DNA from: Bifidobacteriaceae bacterium | Lineage (GTDB): Bacteria; Actinomycetota; Actinomycetes; Actinomycetales; WQXJ01 | Direction: 5' to 3' | DNA length: 46,550 nucleotides | NCBI GenBank assembly: GCA_031272885.1 | Contig: JAISSX010000071.1 | Location: forward strand, 1 to 46,550 | Part shown: positions 38,308 through 46,550 of the stretch, one piece after another | How positions within the stretch are numbered: position 1 is the stretch's first letter | How the letters are laid out: each line of letters begins with the position of its first letter | Notes under the pieces: model-generated | Database searches by the model: none | Told to the model about the DNA's origin: nothing | What the model saw: the letters and a program-made list of their open reading frames with translations, nothing else | Translations under genes and position numbers: made by a program

Positions 38308-39593
38308 GCCAACTGCCCGCAGTTGCAGCGGCACCCACGGGCCGCACTTTCCGCCCGGTCAGATGGGGGGAACTGGCAGTCCTAGCTGCGGTCGTCGCCC
38401 TGGTGTCGTTTGGAGTTACCGCCTCTCAGTTAACCGACTGGGGACCTTCACTGTGGACTATCACTTCGGCCGACTTCCGCCAGGTTCAAGCTATCGCCGG
38501 CCCCCTGATCGCTGCCTGGCTGGCCTTCAGCGCACGCTTGCGTTTCACGGCGGCCTGCGGGCGAGTCCCGGGGCGTGGCTATGCCAGCATCACAATCAAC
38601 CACTTGGGCCGACTATGGCTGGCCGCTGCAACCGGGCTGGTCGTTGGGCTGCTCCCCGTGGTGATCCGCACCGCCTTAAGGGCAACCGCGGGTGGCCCGG
38701 ATTGGTTGGTGATCGTTTCGGGTTTGGCCCAAACTGCGGCCTGGGCCGCCTGCGGCTACCTGGTCGGCGCGGTTCTGCGCTACCCGTATTCGGTTGCATT
38801 AGCCCTGCTCGGGTCCCTGGCGTTGGTGTTCTTGCTGGCCGGACTCGGCTACGAGGCCGGGGGCGGCGAATGGCGGATTCTGGCGCCGTGGTGGAATGAG
38901 GAGGTCTATTTCGCGGAGCACGAACTGCCCGCAGTGTCGGCTTTCCGCTGCTTGGAGTGGTTGGCCCTGGCCGGCGCTTGCGCCTGGGCATTGTCCTGGC
39001 TGGATGAACGCAGCCAGGGCCGATGGCGCAGGCTGGGCCAGGCGGCCGTGGCGTTCGTGGCACCCGCGGCCCTGATGGCCGGCGGCCTGGCGGTCAATCC
39101 TTGGGTGTTCGCCGATGACGACCAAGCTTCAGTCGAGTGCGTCACCTTGACTAGTGGCTCCAACCTTTGCCTATACCAGGAGGCCTCCGATCTACTACCG
39201 CTGGCGCAGGAAGCGGTCGATGGCGTCATCGACCAGTTCGGTGACGCCGCCCTCAAGGCCGATTTCGGACCTGACTGGGTGTTGAGCCACAGACGCGGCG
39301 ACAGCCAAGCGACGGTGCGTGAATTGGTCCAGGGCAACTATGTTGGCGCTGCCGTCTTCGGGGAGACGAGCTGCGCTTTGCCGGATGGCACGCCAACCGA
39401 TGCCAGCCAACTCCAGTCAAACGTCTACTCGTCGGTCACCGGCCGCCTGGCCGGCCAGGAACAGGTCTTCTTCGAAGGCGCAGAAGACACTGCGATGGTC
39501 CGCCTGGCCACCATGACCGACGCCGAACTCAAGGCCTGGCTAACCACCAACGGACCAGCCCTGCGAGCCTGCCAACTGACGGATGTCGAGTAG
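38304..39593 (+). CDS. ABC transporter membrane subunit with large extracytoplasmic C-terminal part
   Basis: A 429-residue integral membrane protein; its GTG start overlaps the ATPase stop. The first ~260 residues hold about six helices (ELAVLAAVVALVSFGVTA, LGRLWLAAATGLVVGLLPVV, GLAQTAAWAACGYLVGAVL, ALLGSLALVFLLAGLGY, LEWLALAGACAWALSWL, VAFVAPAALMAGGLAV). The remaining ~165 residues appear to be outside the membrane and contain four Cys (VECVTL, NLCLYQ, SCALPDG, RACQLTD) that may pair as disulfides. It is not a standard ABC-2 permease by motif; the role as transporter is inferred from operon context. Confidence 0.75.
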   Translation: MSQLPAVAAAPTGRTFRPVRWGELAVLAAVVALVSFGVTASQLTDWGPSLWTITSADFRQVQAIAGPLIAAWLAFSARLRFTAACGRVPGRGYASITINHLGRLWLAAATGLVVGLLPVVIRTALRATAGGPDWLVIVSGLAQTAAWAACGYLVGAVLRYPYSVALALLGSLALVFLLAGLGYEAGGGEWRILAPWWNEEVYFAEHELPAVSAFRCLEWLALAGACAWALSWLDERSQGRWRRLGQAAVAFVAPAALMAGGLAVNPWVFADDDQASVECVTLTSGSNLCLYQEASDLLPLAQEAVDGVIDQFGDAALKADFGPDWVLSHRRGDSQATVRELVQGNYVGAAVFGETSCALPDGTPTDASQLQSNVYSSVTGRLAGQEQVFFEGAEDTAMVRLATMTDAELKAWLTTNGPALRACQLTDVE

Positions 39594-39596
39594 CCG

Positions 39597-40373
39597 ATGA
39601 GGCTTGGGCACTTGTCCCGCTACTTCAGCGGCCGTGCACCCTTCTGGGTGCTGCTAGCTATCTGGCTCGCGGCAGCTTTGGCTTCGGCCAGGCTGTGGGG
39701 CACCGGCATCAGCTTCTTCGGCATCGAAGACGGCTACCAACGGTCGATGTCGGCCAAGGAGGCTCTCGATGGCGTCGCCATGCTCGCGTCCGCCTGGTGC
39801 CTGGTTCCTCGGATGGCAACCTGGGAGGCCAGCGGCGGGTCCCGGCCCAAGAAGGCCGGCGGCCTGGCGCTTGGCCTGACCGCAGCCCTGGGCGCAGCCA
39901 GCAACGTAGGCGTGGTCTACCTGTTTCCATGGCTGCCGAACTGGCTGGCCCCAGCCTGGGATGAGTCGAACGGCCCGGCAGACTTCTGGGTAGTCGACTC
40001 CTGGCTACCAACCATCACCCGGATCTCGCTGGTCGACATGCTCCTGATGGGCGCTCTAGCCTTCATGGCCATCGGCCTGCTCGGCCGGGTGGTCGGCTCG
40101 ATCGCCTGGCTGGTGGCCTATACAGGGTTGATCTGGCTCCAAGGAGTCGAGTCCGTCTGCGGCCGCTCCCCCTACGGCTATTGCCTGGGAGCCGACTTCG
40201 ACCCGGGCTGGTGGCAGTGGGCCGGCGCCGCGGCGGCCTGGATGCTGGCCATTCTCGTCTGGACCCGCACCGGCGGCAACGAACGGCTCACCCGCGGCAG
40301 GGCTCTGGGCTGGGCCGGAAACCAGGTCGTAACACGAAGGTCACGGCGGGGTCACGGTGTCCCCCTAGGTTAA
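39597..40373 (+). CDS. integral membrane protein of the ABC transporter unit
   Basis: A 258-residue membrane protein with about six helices ([97 protein letters not shown]). No family is recognised. It begins 3 bases after the preceding gene and is probably the second membrane component of the exporter. Its last ~15 codons overlap the candidate GlnR-type repeats that belong to the glnA control region, so the true C-terminus carries a dual role in DNA. Confidence 0.7.
   Translation: MRLGHLSRYFSGRAPFWVLLAIWLAAALASARLWGTGISFFGIEDGYQRSMSAKEALDGVAMLASAWCLVPRMATWEASGGSRPKKAGGLALGLTAALGAASNVGVVYLFPWLPNWLAPAWDESNGPADFWVVDSWLPTITRISLVDMLLMGALAFMAIGLLGRVVGSIAWLVAYTGLIWLQGVESVCGRSPYGYCLGADFDPGWWQWAGAAAAWMLAILVWTRTGGNERLTRGRALGWAGNQVVTRRSRRGHGVPLG
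40329..40355 (+). promoter_or_regulatory. candidate GlnR-type operator upstream of glnA
   Basis: Three pentamers GTAAC, GTCAC, GTCAC start at 40329, 40340 and 40351, an exact 11-base period. The actinobacterial GlnR box has the form GTnAC-n6-GnAAC repeated at 11 bases. The position, about 57-83 bases before the glnA start, fits nitrogen control. Two of the three sites match the a-type half better than the b-type. Confidence 0.45.
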
Positions 40374-40411
40374 CGGTGTTCCATCGCCGAACACTGACCC
40401 AAGGAGACAAA

Positions 40412-41833
40412 TTGTTCACCACCCCAGAAGAGGCCGTTGCTTTCGTCCGCGGCGAGGGTGTGGAGTTTGTTGACATCCGCTTCTGCGATCTACCAGGCGT
40501 GATGCAGCACTTCACCATCCCGGCCAAGGCCTTCACGGAGGACGTCTTCGCCGACGGCCTCATGTTTGACGGTTCTTCGATCCGCGGCTTCCAGCAGATC
40601 CACGAATCAGACATGAAGCTGATGCCGGACGTGAAGACGGCTTTCGTTGACCCGTTCCGCAAGCGCAAGACGCTGGTGATCAACTTCTCCATCGTGGACC
40701 CGTTCACGGGCGAAGCGTATTCACGCGATCCGCGCAACGTGGCCGCCAAGGCCGAGGCCTACCTGGCTTCGACCGGCATTGCGGACACCGTCTACTTCGC
40801 CCCCGAGGCCGAGTTCTACATCTTCGACGACGTCCGCTACACCACCAACGAACACGAGTCGTTCTACTACATCGACTCGCAAGAGGCCGTGTGGAACATG
40901 GGCCGCGATGAGGGCCCCAACCAGGCCTACAAGACCCGCATCAAGGGCGGCTACTTCCCGGTGCCGCCGTCGGATCAGATGGCTGACCTGCGTGATGACA
41001 TGACCGCCTACCTGGCCGCTTCAGGCCTGGAGCTGGAGCGGGCGCACCACGAGGTGGGCACGGCCGGCCAGCAGGAGATCAACTACCGCTTCTCCACGCT
41101 GCTGCACGCGGGTGATGACTTGATGAAGTTCAAGTACATCATCAAGGAGACGGCCTTCCTGGCCGGCAAGACGGTCACCTTCATGCCGAAGCCGATCTTC
41201 GGCGACAACGGCTCGGGCATGCACTGCCACCAGTCGCTGTGGCTGGACGGCCAGCCGTTGTTCTTCGATGAGCGCGGCTACGGCGGCCTGAGCGATCTGG
41301 CCCGCTGGTACATCGGCGGCCTGCTGCATCACGCTCCCGCGGTGCTGGCTTTCACCAACCCCACGGTCAACTCGTACCACCGCCTGGTGCCGGGCTTCGA
41401 GGCGCCGGTCAACCTGGTGTATTCGCAGCGTAACCGCTCGGCCTGCATCCGCATCCCGGTGACTGGCTCCAGCCCCAAGGCTAAGCGCATCGAGTTCCGC
41501 GTGCCGGATCCCTCGTCCAACCCGTACCTGGCCTTCTCGGCCCAGTTGATGGCCGGCCTGGACGGCATCCGCAACCGGATCGAGCCGCCGGAGCCGGTGG
41601 ACAAGGACCTGTACGAGCTGCCCCCGGCGGAGCACGCCCTGATCAAGCAGGTGCCGGGCTCGCTGCCCGAGGTCTTGGCCGCCCTCGAGGCCGACCATGA
41701 CTTCCTGACCGAGGGCGACGTCTTCACGCCGGACCTCATCTCCACCTGGGTCGAGTACAAGCGCAGCCGCGAGGTTGATCCGCTGCGCCTGCGCCCGCAC
41801 CCGCACGAGTTCGAGCTGTACTACGACATCTAA
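40412..41833 (+). CDS. glnA: glutamine synthetase type I
   Basis: A 473-residue dodecameric GSI enzyme making glutamine from glutamate, ammonia and ATP. Motifs: [130 protein letters not shown] carries the Tyr that GlnE adenylylates, so activity is probably controlled post-translationally. The start is a TTG at 40412 with AAGGAG 5 bases upstream, giving the family-typical [11 protein letters not shown] opening; longer starts are not conserved. Transcription may be controlled by the upstream 11-bp repeats. Confidence 0.97.
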   Translation: MFTTPEEAVAFVRGEGVEFVDIRFCDLPGVMQHFTIPAKAFTEDVFADGLMFDGSSIRGFQQIHESDMKLMPDVKTAFVDPFRKRKTLVINFSIVDPFTGEAYSRDPRNVAAKAEAYLASTGIADTVYFAPEAEFYIFDDVRYTTNEHESFYYIDSQEAVWNMGRDEGPNQAYKTRIKGGYFPVPPSDQMADLRDDMTAYLAASGLELERAHHEVGTAGQQEINYRFSTLLHAGDDLMKFKYIIKETAFLAGKTVTFMPKPIFGDNGSGMHCHQSLWLDGQPLFFDERGYGGLSDLARWYIGGLLHHAPAVLAFTNPTVNSYHRLVPGFEAPVNLVYSQRNRSACIRIPVTGSSPKAKRIEFRVPDPSSNPYLAFSAQLMAGLDGIRNRIEPPEPVDKDLYELPPAEHALIKQVPGSLPEVLAALEADHDFLTEGDVFTPDLISTWVEYKRSREVDPLRLRPHPHEFELYYDI

Positions 41834-41855
41834 GCCGTAGTCACGCCCCAATGGG

Positions 41856-41895
41856 GGGCGGCCGGCCGGGTTTCCGGTCTGGCCGCCCTTCGTTG
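41856..41895 (+). terminator. rho-independent-like terminator after glnA
   Basis: GGGCGGCC (41856-41863) pairs with GGCCGCCC (41881-41888), with additional CCGG pairing inside; the 3' side continues TTCGTTGTTT. It begins 23 bases after the stop codon. Confidence 0.65.
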
Positions 41896-41902
41896 TTTAA
41901 GT

Positions 41903-41953
41903 TCCCGATGCCGCCCGCCCGACTGGGCGGCGGTAGGTGCCCGATGCCGCCCG
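41903..41953. repeat. short dispersed CCCGATGCCGCCC repeat, two copies around a hairpin
   Basis: CCCGATGCCGCCCG occurs at about 41904 and 41940; between them GCCGCCC (41910-41916) pairs with GGGCGGC (41925-41931). The 17-mer GTGCCCGATGCCGCCCG at 41937-41953 is identical to 1748-1764, also intergenic. Confidence 0.55.
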
Positions 41954-42000
41954 TTCACCTGCGCGCCTACCCCTAGACTTGGGTGCAGGAACCGCCAGCT

Positions 42001-43428
42001 ATGTCCCCATCGAGCCAGGAGCCGCCGCCAATGCCGCACGCGCAGCGCCAGAACCCTGAAATCGGCCATGTCTCGAGGCCCGGCTATGGCGTAGCCGAAG
42101 GCCATGAACCGACGGGTGCGAGCGCCATCTGGCATCGGGCCACCCCGCCGGCCTGGCTGTGGCGGGCCTGTCTGACTGTGGCCTTGGTCGCCATCGGCGC
42201 CTTGTTGGCCTGGCAGGTCGTGTCGCAACTGTTCGACCTGATCATGCTGCTGGTCTGCGCCCTGTTCGTCTCCCTGGCTATTGAGCCGCCGGTCAACTGG
42301 CTGGTCAAGCGTGGTTGGCGGCGCGGCTTGGCCACCGGCGCGGTGATGGTTGCGGTGCTGGCGGCGTTCGGTGCTGCGGCGGCGGCGCTGGGCCAGATGT
42401 TCGTCAGCCAGATGATCCAACTGGTCAAGCAGATACCGCACATGTATGAGCAGGTGGCGGACTGGGCCACCAAGCACTTCGACGTCGATATTCCGACCCA
42501 GAACGAGGCGCTGACCCAACTGGCCAGGAACTGGGGCAACAACTTGGCGGGCACGGCCTGGGCGGCCGGCACCACGTTGTTCTCGGCCTTGATTTCGGCG
42601 CTTGGCCTGTTGTTGTTGGTGTTCTATTTCTCGGCCAGGGGGAAGGACTTCCGGGCGGCCATTTGCGCCCCGCTGCGCCCAAGACAGCAGATGATCGTGC
42701 TGCACGTGTGGGCCACGGCGCAGGACAAGACGGCCGGCTACATCGCCTCGCGTGTCATCTTGGCGCTGATCAATGCCACCGCCACCGCCATCTGCCTGAT
42801 GATTGTGCGCGTGCCGTATGCGCTGCCGCTGGCGCTGTTCTGCGGCGTGGTGTCGCAGTTTGTGCCCACGGTGGGCACCTACCTGGGCGGCGCCGCGCCG
42901 GTGCTGTTTGCCCTGGTGCAGTCCCCGGTGCGCGGGCTGATTGTGTTGGCCTTCATCATCGCCTACCAGCAGGTGGAGAATTTCTTGCTGGCTCCCAAGC
43001 TGACGTCGAAGACGATGGAGATCAACCCGGCGGTGGCGTTCATCTCGGTGATTGCCCTGGGCACGGTGTTGGGCCCGATGGGCGCGTTCCTGTCGCTGCC
43101 GTTGGTGGCCACCTTGCAGGCCGTCATCTCCACCTATATCAACCGCTACGAGTTGATCGATGACGCCCTGTTGCGCGAGGATCCGCCACCGCCTCACCAC
43201 CCGCGGCCGGAACCTGACCGGCCGGTGGCGCGGCCGGCCGATCCGGCGCACACCAAGAGCCCGGACGAGGTGCTGGGCGATCTGCCCACGGAGGCCACCG
43301 GCTCGGCGGGCCTGCCGGCCGGCCTGCCGGCCGCCTCGGCTTTCGGCTCACTGCGACCCGCCGCGCGCGTGGGGGACTTGTCCCCATCGCGCGCCGTTTT
43401 TCTTCTCGATATGGTGATCAAGCGTTGA
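42001..43428 (+). CDS. AI-2E family transporter
   Basis: A 475-residue AI-2E (TqsA/PerM-type) membrane protein. Membrane helices include ACLTVALVAIGALLAWQVV, LIMLLVCALFVSLAIEP, LATGAVMVAVLAAFGAAAAAL, SALISALGLLLLVFYFSARG, VILALINATATAICLMIV and LALFCGVVSQFVPTVGTYLGGAAPVLFALV. The family signature AYQQVENFLLAPKLTSKTMEINPAVAFISVIALGTVLGPMGAFLSLPL-like region is present around 325-370. A Pro-rich cytoplasmic tail follows residue 395. I chose ATG 42001 with CAGGAA before it; a GTG at 41983 lies too close to a TAGACT box. Substrates vary; signal export or ion antiport are known in the family. Confidence 0.9.
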   Translation: MSPSSQEPPPMPHAQRQNPEIGHVSRPGYGVAEGHEPTGASAIWHRATPPAWLWRACLTVALVAIGALLAWQVVSQLFDLIMLLVCALFVSLAIEPPVNWLVKRGWRRGLATGAVMVAVLAAFGAAAAALGQMFVSQMIQLVKQIPHMYEQVADWATKHFDVDIPTQNEALTQLARNWGNNLAGTAWAAGTTLFSALISALGLLLLVFYFSARGKDFRAAICAPLRPRQQMIVLHVWATAQDKTAGYIASRVILALINATATAICLMIVRVPYALPLALFCGVVSQFVPTVGTYLGGAAPVLFALVQSPVRGLIVLAFIIAYQQVENFLLAPKLTSKTMEINPAVAFISVIALGTVLGPMGAFLSLPLVATLQAVISTYINRYELIDDALLREDPPPPHHPRPEPDRPVARPADPAHTKSPDEVLGDLPTEATGSAGLPAGLPAASAFGSLRPAARVGDLSPSRAVFLLDMVIKR

Positions 43429-43504
43429 TCCTCCGCCACGGAGACACCCCGCACAGTGGTTCAACGCAAAGACGTGGGCCGATCCCACCTGCCACGGCCC
43501 ATTT

Positions 43505-43547
43505 GGCTGCCCTTCCTGCCCGCTACCTCGGGGCAGGAGGGGCAGCC
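43505..43547 (+). terminator. strong hairpin terminator after the AI-2E gene
   Basis: A 17-bp stem with one mismatch: GGCTGCCCTTCCTGCCC (43505-43521) with GGGCAGGAGGGGCAGCC (43531-43547), 9-base loop, followed by CCCCGTTTAAGG. It lies about 75 bases after the stop. Confidence 0.7.
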
Positions 43548-43584
43548 CCCGTTTAAGGCTTTCCTCGCACACCCCCAACCCCAC

Positions 43585-43590
43585 TAGAGT
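43585..43590 (+). promoter_or_regulatory. leaderless-type -10 box of the Thr/Ser-rich anchored protein gene
   Basis: TAGAGT, 6 bases before the ATG at 43597. Confidence 0.5.
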
Positions 43591-43596
43591 TGAACC

Positions 43597-44424
43597 ATGC
43601 GCCCCGCCGCCAAGGCCTACCTGCCGCCCGCCGTCCTGGGCTTCACTTCGGGCGTCCTGGTGTTGTGCGTTGTCCTGGTGGTGGCCCTGTTTACCGCCCC
43701 CGCAAGCGGTCCGGCCACGGCGGCCGGCGCCAGCGGCTCGCCATCGGGCACTGTGGTGGCCGGCCCCACTGCGGCCGATGGCGCCACTACCGCCGGGCAG
43801 ACCGGCAGCGGTCAGGCGGTGGAGGCCACAGGCTCGGGCGACGAAGGCGCGGACGGCTCCACCGAAGGCACCGAAGGCAGCGGCACTGAGGCAACCGACA
43901 AGCCCGATGACGGTTCCACCGACGGCGGTGACGGCACCACCGACGGCTCCGGTACCAGCGGTGAAACGCCACAGCCCGAAGGCCAGACCGACGGCGCCAC
44001 GCCCACCACGGACCAAACCAAGGAAGCCGACCAGACGCCTACCGCCACGGCCGCCGACACGGCCAAGGCCACGTCATTGGCCACCCCCACGGCGACACAG
44101 GCCACCCAGTCAACCGCCACCAATGGGGCCACTTCATCGTCTACTCCCACCGCCCAGGGGGTGGATGAAACCCTGATGTGCGCCTACCTGACGTTTGTCA
44201 TCATGCCGGACCCGGAAGACCCAACCTGGGCTCACGCCTTCCGCCTGGGTGCCACGGTGGCGCCGGCCGATTTGGCGGCGGACCTGATCTACGTGGCGGA
44301 CACCATGGATGCGGCCGAGGCCCAGGGCTTGGGCCCGGGCAGCCCGTATGAGAACTACTCGGATGAGTTCACCGAGAAGGCGGGCCGTGTCATGTCCGTG
44401 ATCGAGGGCTGCCTGACCGAATAG
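43597..44424 (+). CDS. membrane-anchored protein with Thr/Gly/Asp-rich stalk and small C-terminal domain
   Basis: A 275-residue protein of unknown function. Residues 10-34 form an uncleaved signal anchor (PPAVLGFTSGVLVLCVVLVVALF). Residues 35-185 are a low-complexity Thr/Gly/Ser/Asp/Glu stalk (GTEATDKPDDGSTDGGDGTT and similar), probably exposed and possibly glycosylated. Residues 188-275 form a compact helical domain, beginning DETLMCAYLTFVIMPDPEDP and ending VMSVIEGCLTE; its two Cys could be disulfide-bonded. The start is supported by a -10 box 6 bases upstream. Confidence 0.75.
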   Translation: MRPAAKAYLPPAVLGFTSGVLVLCVVLVVALFTAPASGPATAAGASGSPSGTVVAGPTAADGATTAGQTGSGQAVEATGSGDEGADGSTEGTEGSGTEATDKPDDGSTDGGDGTTDGSGTSGETPQPEGQTDGATPTTDQTKEADQTPTATAADTAKATSLATPTATQATQSTATNGATSSSTPTAQGVDETLMCAYLTFVIMPDPEDPTWAHAFRLGATVAPADLAADLIYVADTMDAAEAQGLGPGSPYENYSDEFTEKAGRVMSVIEGCLTE

Positions 44425-44622
44425 GGCACCTCCAGTAGAGGAACCAATTCAGCCTCTGGCAAATCAACTGGCTTTCGGCCGATAGCTATGTAAGCTGGAC
44501 CGCGACATCAGGCCCCGTCTCACACCGGATGCCTGCCTGCCATTCTTCCCCAACAGTCCTGCCCGGTATGGGCGCGCCGGTCCCATGGCCGCCGCTCCCC
44601 CGCCGGTCTTGAAGGAGGTCCC

Positions 44623-46550
44623 ATGCGCCAAGCTCACCGGCGCATCGTTGCCATCGCCCTGTCACTGGCGTTCGCCGCCGGCGGCAGCCTCACGGCGTCA
44701 TCCCACAACGCTGCCGAAGCGGCCGGCGGGTCTTGGATCATCGACAACTCGGTGGGCACCCGCATTCTGCCGGATTATGGCGCCGGCTGGTGCTCCAATG
44801 GCACCACCTATAGCGGCGATTCACCAACCCAAAAGCAGTCCTGTGAAACGGCCGGCTCCACTTGGGTCTATTCGCTGACCGACAATTCGGCGGGCAGTTT
44901 CAACCGCACCTATGCCATGGTGACGGACCCGGTCTGCTGGGTCACCGCCGGCCCGGAGACATTCAGCCTGGACGGGGTGAGCCAGGCCGGCTGCGCCGGG
45001 CTGACCACCAACTGGCACGGGACCACCAGCGCACCCCAGTGCGATATCACCGTTGGCACCTTGACCGTGGCCCGGGCTATCCAACAGCCCGCCTGTGCCG
45101 CCGTCAGTACCCGTTGGGGCCAGCCGGCCAACTTCGTGGCCCATGACTTCACCTATCAGGTCAAGGATGCCGCCGGCAACAACGTCATCACCACCGCCAC
45201 CAAGACGGGCACCGCGGGTGCCACGGACCTACTGAGCGGCGCCACGGTGGACAGCACGTACTACGAGCCGGTGTGGCAGGGCTGGACGACCTGCTCGGAC
45301 GGCAGCAACGTCTACAACACCGCCTGCCCGGACGGGCAGGCTCCGGCCTACTACTACCGGGGTGGCGGTGCCTCCGGGCTGTTGACCCTGCCCCGCTACG
45401 ACGGCATGATCTACGGTTTTGCGGGTGCCGAAATCGCCGGGCAGATCGAGGCCGACGTCAACACCCATGACACGGAAAGCGGCACCAATTCCCTGGTTCA
45501 GCCACTTGCCATCAACGTGGACCAGCCCAGCTCCTACACCACCGCCGCCAGCGTGCTGGGCGCCTCCACCACGGTCAGCACCCAGAACGGCTTGGATACG
45601 GTGGCCACCAGCGAGGTGGACAAGTCCATCACGGTGCTAATCACCCCCCAGGCCACCACCGCCGGGCGCTACACCACCGCCTTCTACACCCAAGACTGGA
45701 TGTACTGGGGCTCCGAAGCCCGTGACCAGTCCAACGCCTCGGCCGCCAAGTGGACCACCGACGACCCGTTGACCAACCCGGAGAACCCGACCTTCCAGGC
45801 TTCGCAACTGGTGACCGAAACCAACCCGGACGGCAGCACGGCCGTCGCCGCACTGTATGGCACGGCATCGGACAACGACGGCCTGATCTGGCTGGGCGGC
45901 CTGGGTCGCGGGGGTGCCAATACCCCGTACTACCTAGCCAATACGAACCAGGCGACCAGGGCGTACGCCCTCAACTCGGCCTGCGCCAACACCTACTACG
46001 TGGCCGATGACGTCAAGTTGCGTTTCGCCTACCCGGCCGGCAAGGAGCAAGAGCCGGTTGAGCACTACTACTACCCCATCGCGTTGTACCAGGACACCGG
46101 TCAGCCGCTCTACAGCACCGGCAGTAACGACGGCGCCGGGGTGTATGACTACAACTGCGGCTTGTCGCTGTACGGCGACCAGAGCGACAATTCCGGCGCC
46201 ATGGCGCCGTGGGACCAGCCGTTTGTGCGTACTGTGGGTACTGCCGCCGGGGATGGTTGGACCTATGACCGGGCGGCCGCCACCACCGACGTGTCGGACC
46301 GGGCCAAGGAATCCAACCTGCACCCGGGCGACCAGTTGCCCACCACACAGGTCGGCTTCATCTCCAACGGCGAGGATTCGGGCACCCTGCCCGGGGCTTC
46401 GGCCGCCAGCGTGGGCGAGGCCGACACCAGTACCACCGGCTGGCGGGACAACGTTGGCGCAGACATTGTGCCCGATCCATCCGTGGCCGTACTGGTCGAT
46501 TCGCTGGGCCGGGCCCCGGCCGATCCCTATGACGACCCCCAGTATTGGTA
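44623..46550 (+). CDS. large secreted or surface protein, N-terminal part (runs off window)
   Basis: An open frame of 642 codons continuing past the window edge. GAAGGAGG lies 4 bases before the ATG. Residues 1-35 are a Sec signal (RRIVAIALSLAFAAGGSLTA, cleavage probably near AEA/AGG). The mature region is rich in Thr, Tyr, Asn, Asp and Ser, with about ten Cys in the first 260 residues, e.g. GWCSNGTT, QSCETAG, PVCWVTAG, GCAGLTT, WTTCSDG, consistent with disulfide-rich extracellular beta-sandwich domains. Aromatic stretches such as YYEPVWQGWTTC and EHYYYPIALYQD recall adhesins or carbohydrate-binding proteins. I recognise no family. The 198 bases upstream hold no riboswitch or tRNA I can identify. 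Confidence 0.8.
   Translation, partial: MRQAHRRIVAIALSLAFAAGGSLTASSHNAAEAAGGSWIIDNSVGTRILPDYGAGWCSNGTTYSGDSPTQKQSCETAGSTWVYSLTDNSAGSFNRTYAMVTDPVCWVTAGPETFSLDGVSQAGCAGLTTNWHGTTSAPQCDITVGTLTVARAIQQPACAAVSTRWGQPANFVAHDFTYQVKDAAGNNVITTATKTGTAGATDLLSGATVDSTYYEPVWQGWTTCSDGSNVYNTACPDGQAPAYYYRGGGASGLLTLPRYDGMIYGFAGAEIAGQIEADVNTHDTESGTNSLVQPLAINVDQPSSYTTAASVLGASTTVSTQNGLDTVATSEVDKSITVLITPQATTAGRYTTAFYTQDWMYWGSEARDQSNASAAKWTTDDPLTNPENPTFQASQLVTETNPDGSTAVAALYGTASDNDGLIWLGGLGRGGANTPYYLANTNQATRAYALNSACANTYYVADDVKLRFAYPAGKEQEPVEHYYYPIALYQDTGQPLYSTGSNDGAGVYDYNCGLSLYGDQSDNSGAMAPWDQPFVRTVGTAAGDGWTYDRAAATTDVSDRAKESNLHPGDQLPTTQVGFISNGEDSGTLPGASAASVGEADTSTTGWRDNVGADIVPDPSVAVLVDSLGRAPADPYDDPQYW

Noticed and set aside
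44425-44622. Riboswitch or structured leader before the secreted protein gene
   Set aside because: I compared by eye with c-di-AMP, c-di-GMP and other leader motifs and found no conserved core; only a Shine-Dalgarno sequence is clear.
1-46550. tRNA or rRNA genes
   Set aside because: No intergenic gap shows a T-arm consensus with matching acceptor stem or any rRNA sequence.

Overview
The window is GC-rich chromosomal DNA from an actinobacterium. Evidence is a set of actinobacterial marker genes (DUF3043, DUF4191, an actinobacterial-type TatB, recO-uppS, a single-chain glycyl-tRNA synthetase, GlnA with an adenylylation-type Tyr site), frequent GTG starts, and many leaderless-type promoters in which a TANNNT -10 box lies 6-8 bases before the start codon. 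I cannot name the genus. A respiratory [NiFe] hydrogenase points to a lifestyle that includes anaerobic or H2-linked growth.

Layout. 1-6716: translation and housekeeping genes (dus fragment, glyQS, a solute-binding lipoprotein, a VOC protein, uppS, recO) and a long-chain acyl-CoA synthetase. 6776-11476: a lipoprotein, a stand-alone RAM domain, a DUF559/AbiEi-like gene set between two repeat copies, sodA, an atypical receiver protein and trpD. 11705-13107: tatB-tatA-tatC. 13104-26959: the hydrogenase island. It holds hypF-hypE-hypC-hypD on the minus strand, then hyaA-hyaB-hyaC-hyaD, then a minus-strand hypA, then a HupK-like degenerate large subunit, a second hypC, a second hypA, hypB and two small membrane proteins. 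26989-36342: erpA, a hydrolase, an M20 peptidase, pyrD, pepA, lpd and an E2-like lipoyl protein. 36380-46550: a DUF4191 protein, a three-gene ABC transporter unit, glnA, an AI-2E-type permease, a Thr/Ser-rich anchored protein, and a large secreted protein that runs off the window.

How it works together. The hydrogenase small subunit has a twin-arginine signal, the large subunit has both NiFe-binding CxxC motifs, and HyaC is a di-haem-type cytochrome b, so the enzyme should be exported by Tat and pass electrons from H2 to the quinone pool. The Tat genes are directly adjacent. HypA-F, HyaD and the HupK-like protein supply the metallocentre.

Most unusual features. (1) A dispersed palindromic element is present in at least six copies and two subtypes: four copies of about 110 bp at gene 3' ends (two of which provide the last codons and the stop codon of a gene) and two of exactly 141 bp. 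One 141-bp copy lies in frame inside hypF, adding 47 codons between the zinc fingers and the YrdC domain; the other makes up nearly the whole divergent hypA/hupK-like promoter region. No transposase is nearby. This resembles the Rickettsia palindromic elements in behaviour but not in sequence. (2) HyaC carries an N-terminal region of about 185 residues that resembles the nucleotide-binding domain of P-type ATPases. (3) The E2-like protein beside lpd has Pro where the acyltransferase catalytic His is expected.
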